Shown here: piece after piece, positions 52,849-54,958 of the stretch
Layout: every line of letters starts with the position of its first letter
How positions within the stretch are numbered: position 1 is the first letter of the stretch
Assembly: GCA_015295835.1 (NCBI GenBank)
Contig: DVEG01000024.1
Location: forward strand, 1 to 54,958
Length of the DNA stretch: 54,958 nt
Origin: Oscillatoriaceae cyanobacterium M7585_C2015_266
GTDB lineage: Bacteria; Cyanobacteriota; Cyanobacteriia; Cyanobacteriales; Oscillatoriaceae
Direction of reading: 5' to 3'
The notes under the pieces: generated by a model
The model's input: the letters and a program-made list of their open reading frames with translations, nothing else
What the model was told of the DNA's origin: nothing
Databases searched by the model: none
Made by a program: the position numbers and the translations under genes

Positions 52849-53708
52849 CTCGTACTTGTGCTCTCCCCATTGTTTCTGACTAGCAGAGTCACTAAAAATC
52901 TATAATCTACAAATAGTAGAAGCTACTCTGTATTATGTCTAACAAATAGAAAGCTTGTGTCGAGGGCGTCTGAATTTATCTAAACTTAGTAATACAGTTA
53001 ATAGCAAATTACAGTTCCTTTTTACTAGACGCATTCTTAAATATGTTATATCCTAAATTCCAGGTCTATGGTTTAAATAGACCTTAAGTATTTTATTATA
53101 TGAATTATAAGTTTCCCTTATTAAAATCTTCTAACGAAAAGTTTACATTAAAAAGTTTTATGGCTCGAATCTACGGGAATATACGTAGTTATTTAAAGAA
53201 AGAAATAACAGTCTAGCAGAAAATCATTAAAATTACTGAAAAACAGGCAATATATATAAAAAATTTTGAAATATGCTTTACAGATAAAATTAGTTGAGAT
53301 AAGATGGTAAATATTAACATAGGGATATAGGTGCTTTCTATAGCCCGCCAAAAGAATTGACTTAAAAACAGGCAAAGCTCCCCAGGTAACGAGCTCTTCA
53401 AAAAGGGAGATGTAAGGATAAAAAAAATAGAGCGAACAGGGAACCTAAGAAATAAAACAAGAGTCATGTCAGGGGGGACGACAAAATCTGGCTTCTAGCT
53501 GTGGAAATGTCCAACATCAAATTCAGAGATTGTCGTCCAGAAGAGAAAATTAAAAAAGAGTCTGCCAAAAATTGCATTATAACCCATTATAAGGGTAATA
53601 TCAGGGCGCATTTAAAGTCGAGGAATCTCTAGAGTTCAGTTAGCGATTTCCTCGAAATTTAACGTTTCATTCATTTTTGTGTAGTTTAAGCAAAGGATAT
53701 CTATTCCT
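52849..53708. other. AT-rich region before the repeat-rich RTX gene
   Basis: About 860 bases without a supported gene; frames on both strands are short and AT-driven. It contains an 8-bp inverted repeat, GGACGACA (53476-53483) and TGTCGTCC (53531-53538), and the small hairpin AGTAG/CTACT near 52917. The long leader may regulate the downstream gene. No tRNA-like structure was seen. Confidence 0.4.
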
Positions 53709-54958
53709 ATGGCACTACTTCTAGACGCCAACATAAAATCCTCAAGCGGTGGAATCAAAAAAGCTTCCGAGCAAATAAAAATCACCAGTGAAGTTCTGAA
53801 TCCCTCGGATTTAGCAAAAGTCAAATACTGTCGGAAGAAACACGCCAAAAAACTAATTGAGTTCTATGGCGTAGACAGGGTAGACGCACTCAGCGACACC
53901 CAGATAATCCAGTACATCAAATTTGAAGGAAAGTTTACCGCTGTTGGGTTACTCGATATCAATTACTATCGCGTTCTCAACCCCGACTTAGAAGCAGCGG
54001 GTTTAAGCGACGAAGAACTGATTGCCCACTTTGAGAAATACGGCATTCGCGAAGAAAGAAACTTCAACCCCACCATCAACCTGAAACAATATAAAGAACT
54101 CAACGCCGACTTAGCTAATTTTAGTTCTGAGGAACTATTTAACCACCTAATCACCTTTGGATTTAAAGAACGCCGTAAAATCTCCCTATCACTAGACCTT
54201 TCCTATTATCAGCGCGTTAACCCAGATCTCGCTGAAATGGATGGAAAGGCACTCTACATACACCTAACCACCTTCGGGCTAAAAGAATTACGCAAATTCT
54301 CCCCGCTGATCGATCTCAGATACTATCAAGCGCAAAACCCAGATCTCGCAGGCATGACTGGCGAGCAGTTGATGGCTCACCTAGTCACTTTCGGGTTGAA
54401 AGAATTCCGCAAATTCTCCCCCTTCTGCGATCTGAAATTCTATCAACGAGCTAATGCTGACCTCGCTGGTATGAATGGCGAGGAGTTGTTCAAACACCTA
54501 ATTACTTTTGGGCTGAAAGAGCAGCGGCAGTTTTCTGCGTTTATCGACTTGAAATTCTATAAACAATCCAACCCTGACTTGGCTGGAATGGAAGGGGCTG
54601 AGCTGTTGGAACATTTGATAGAATTTGGGTTGAAGGAAGCACGCAGCTTCTCACCGCTGATCAACCTCAAAGCCTATAAAGAAATGTATGGCGACGCGAT
54701 CGCCAAATTCTTCGGCATTAACATTGGGGAAATCAGCCTCGATCTAGTCTTCCAATTCATGATCAGCGCTGGGCTACAACAAGGAATCAGCCCATCTCCC
54801 CTCGTAGACATCAGCTTCTTTATCGGCAAAGACTCTGACGAACTAAGCGGCGGTACAGGTAACGACATTATCGGCGGCACAGGCAACGACTTAACCGGCG
54901 GCACAGGCAACGACTTAACCGGCGGCACAGGCAACGACTTAACCGGCGGCACAGGCAA
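53709..54958 (+). CDS. repeat-rich RTX-like calcium-binding protein, 3' end outside window
   Basis: ATG at 53709; 416 codons are visible and the frame is still open at the edge. After a start MALLLDANIKSSSGGIKKAS and a 70-residue lead, there are about seven tandem 39-residue repeats (about 53930-54810). Their consensus is FSPxIDLxYYxxxNPDLAGM then GEELxxHLxTFGLKExRK. From 54849 the protein becomes GGTGNDxx repeats of eight residues, related to RTX nonapeptides but one residue shorter. It is probably an extracellular calcium-binding adhesin or S-layer-like protein exported by type I secretion. The final size cannot be known. Confidence 0.8.
   Translation, partial: MALLLDANIKSSSGGIKKASEQIKITSEVLNPSDLAKVKYCRKKHAKKLIEFYGVDRVDALSDTQIIQYIKFEGKFTAVGLLDINYYRVLNPDLEAAGLSDEELIAHFEKYGIREERNFNPTINLKQYKELNADLANFSSEELFNHLITFGFKERRKISLSLDLSYYQRVNPDLAEMDGKALYIHLTTFGLKELRKFSPLIDLRYYQAQNPDLAGMTGEQLMAHLVTFGLKEFRKFSPFCDLKFYQRANADLAGMNGEELFKHLITFGLKEQRQFSAFIDLKFYKQSNPDLAGMEGAELLEHLIEFGLKEARSFSPLINLKAYKEMYGDAIAKFFGINIGEISLDLVFQFMISAGLQQGISPSPLVDISFFIGKDSDELSGGTGNDIIGGTGNDLTGGTGNDLTGGTGNDLTGGTG
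54849..54958 (+). repeat. 24-bp perfect tandem repeat running into the window end
   Basis: Units start at 54849 (variant), 54873, 54897, 54921 and 54945 (partial, 14 bases). The units at 54873, 54897 and 54921 are identical (GGCGGCACAGGCAACGACTT then AACC) and the partial unit matches as far as it goes. Each encodes GGTGNDLT. A sequence that stops inside a perfect repeat suggests an assembly break. Confidence 0.9.

Noticed and set aside
54674-54958. Minus-strand Pro/Val repeat ORF at the window end
   Set aside because: Reverse reading of the 24-bp GGTGNDLT-encoding repeat; the plus frame has the RTX protein continuing from 53709.

Overview
The window reads as a chromosomal segment of a filamentous (Oscillatoriales/Nostocales-like) cyanobacterium. 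Supporting features are the many GCGATCGC (HIP1) octamers, cyanobacteria-restricted genes (RuBisCO accumulation factor Raf1, Ycf37, Ycf66, DUF1830, DUF3493, an NblR-type regulator, a PATAN response regulator), short tandem heptamer repeats and dispersed palindromes. No tRNA or rRNA gene and no intact transposase was found. Both ends cut genes: position 1 lies in a restriction/helicase gene and position 54958 lies in a perfect 24-bp tandem repeat.

Layout. 1-177: frameshifted 5' end of a type ISP-like restriction/helicase gene (minus strand). 410-3530: small membrane and YtxH/DUF948 genes and a large membrane protein. 3816-10876: the transcription/translation cluster rimP-nusA-ylxR-infB plus a membrane protein, with an attenuator-like hairpin before rimP and transposon debris between ylxR and infB. 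11137-24808: DUF3493, ycf37, PATAN response regulator, lytic transglycosylase, pepA, raf1, a GT39-like membrane protein, a DUF4349 lipoprotein, and a UvrD-like helicase interrupted by one in-frame TAG. 25072-35570: DUF6761, nblR behind a textbook NtcA-activated promoter, an ABC ATPase, a large PAS/GAF histidine kinase with a degenerate receiver, DUF1830, a radical SAM protein and a CPBP protease.

35688-46427 is the most unusual part. It is a one-directional cluster, A1-B1-B2-A2-B3-smORF-N. A1 and A2 are paralogous multi-winged-helix proteins. B1, B2 and B3 are three paralogous P-loop (STAND/ORC-like) ATPases of about 670-700 residues. The smORF is a previously hidden 42-residue gene whose start and stop overlap its neighbours as ATGA on both sides. 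N fuses a Cas4/RecB-type PD-(D/E)XK Fe-S nuclease to an FtsK/SpoIIIE motor. A series of six CATCAC/CGTCAC cores spaced 22-23 bp lies just downstream. I know of no described system with this composition. The nuclease plus FtsK/HerA-type motor plus STAND-like ATPases suggests DNA surveillance or anti-phage defence, but that is inference.

46428-54958 holds ileS, an RTX calcium-binding protein, ycf66 with a long acidic tail, a small secreted protein, and the 5' part of a repeat-rich RTX protein made of 39-residue repeats followed by glycine/aspartate repeats of 8 residues.
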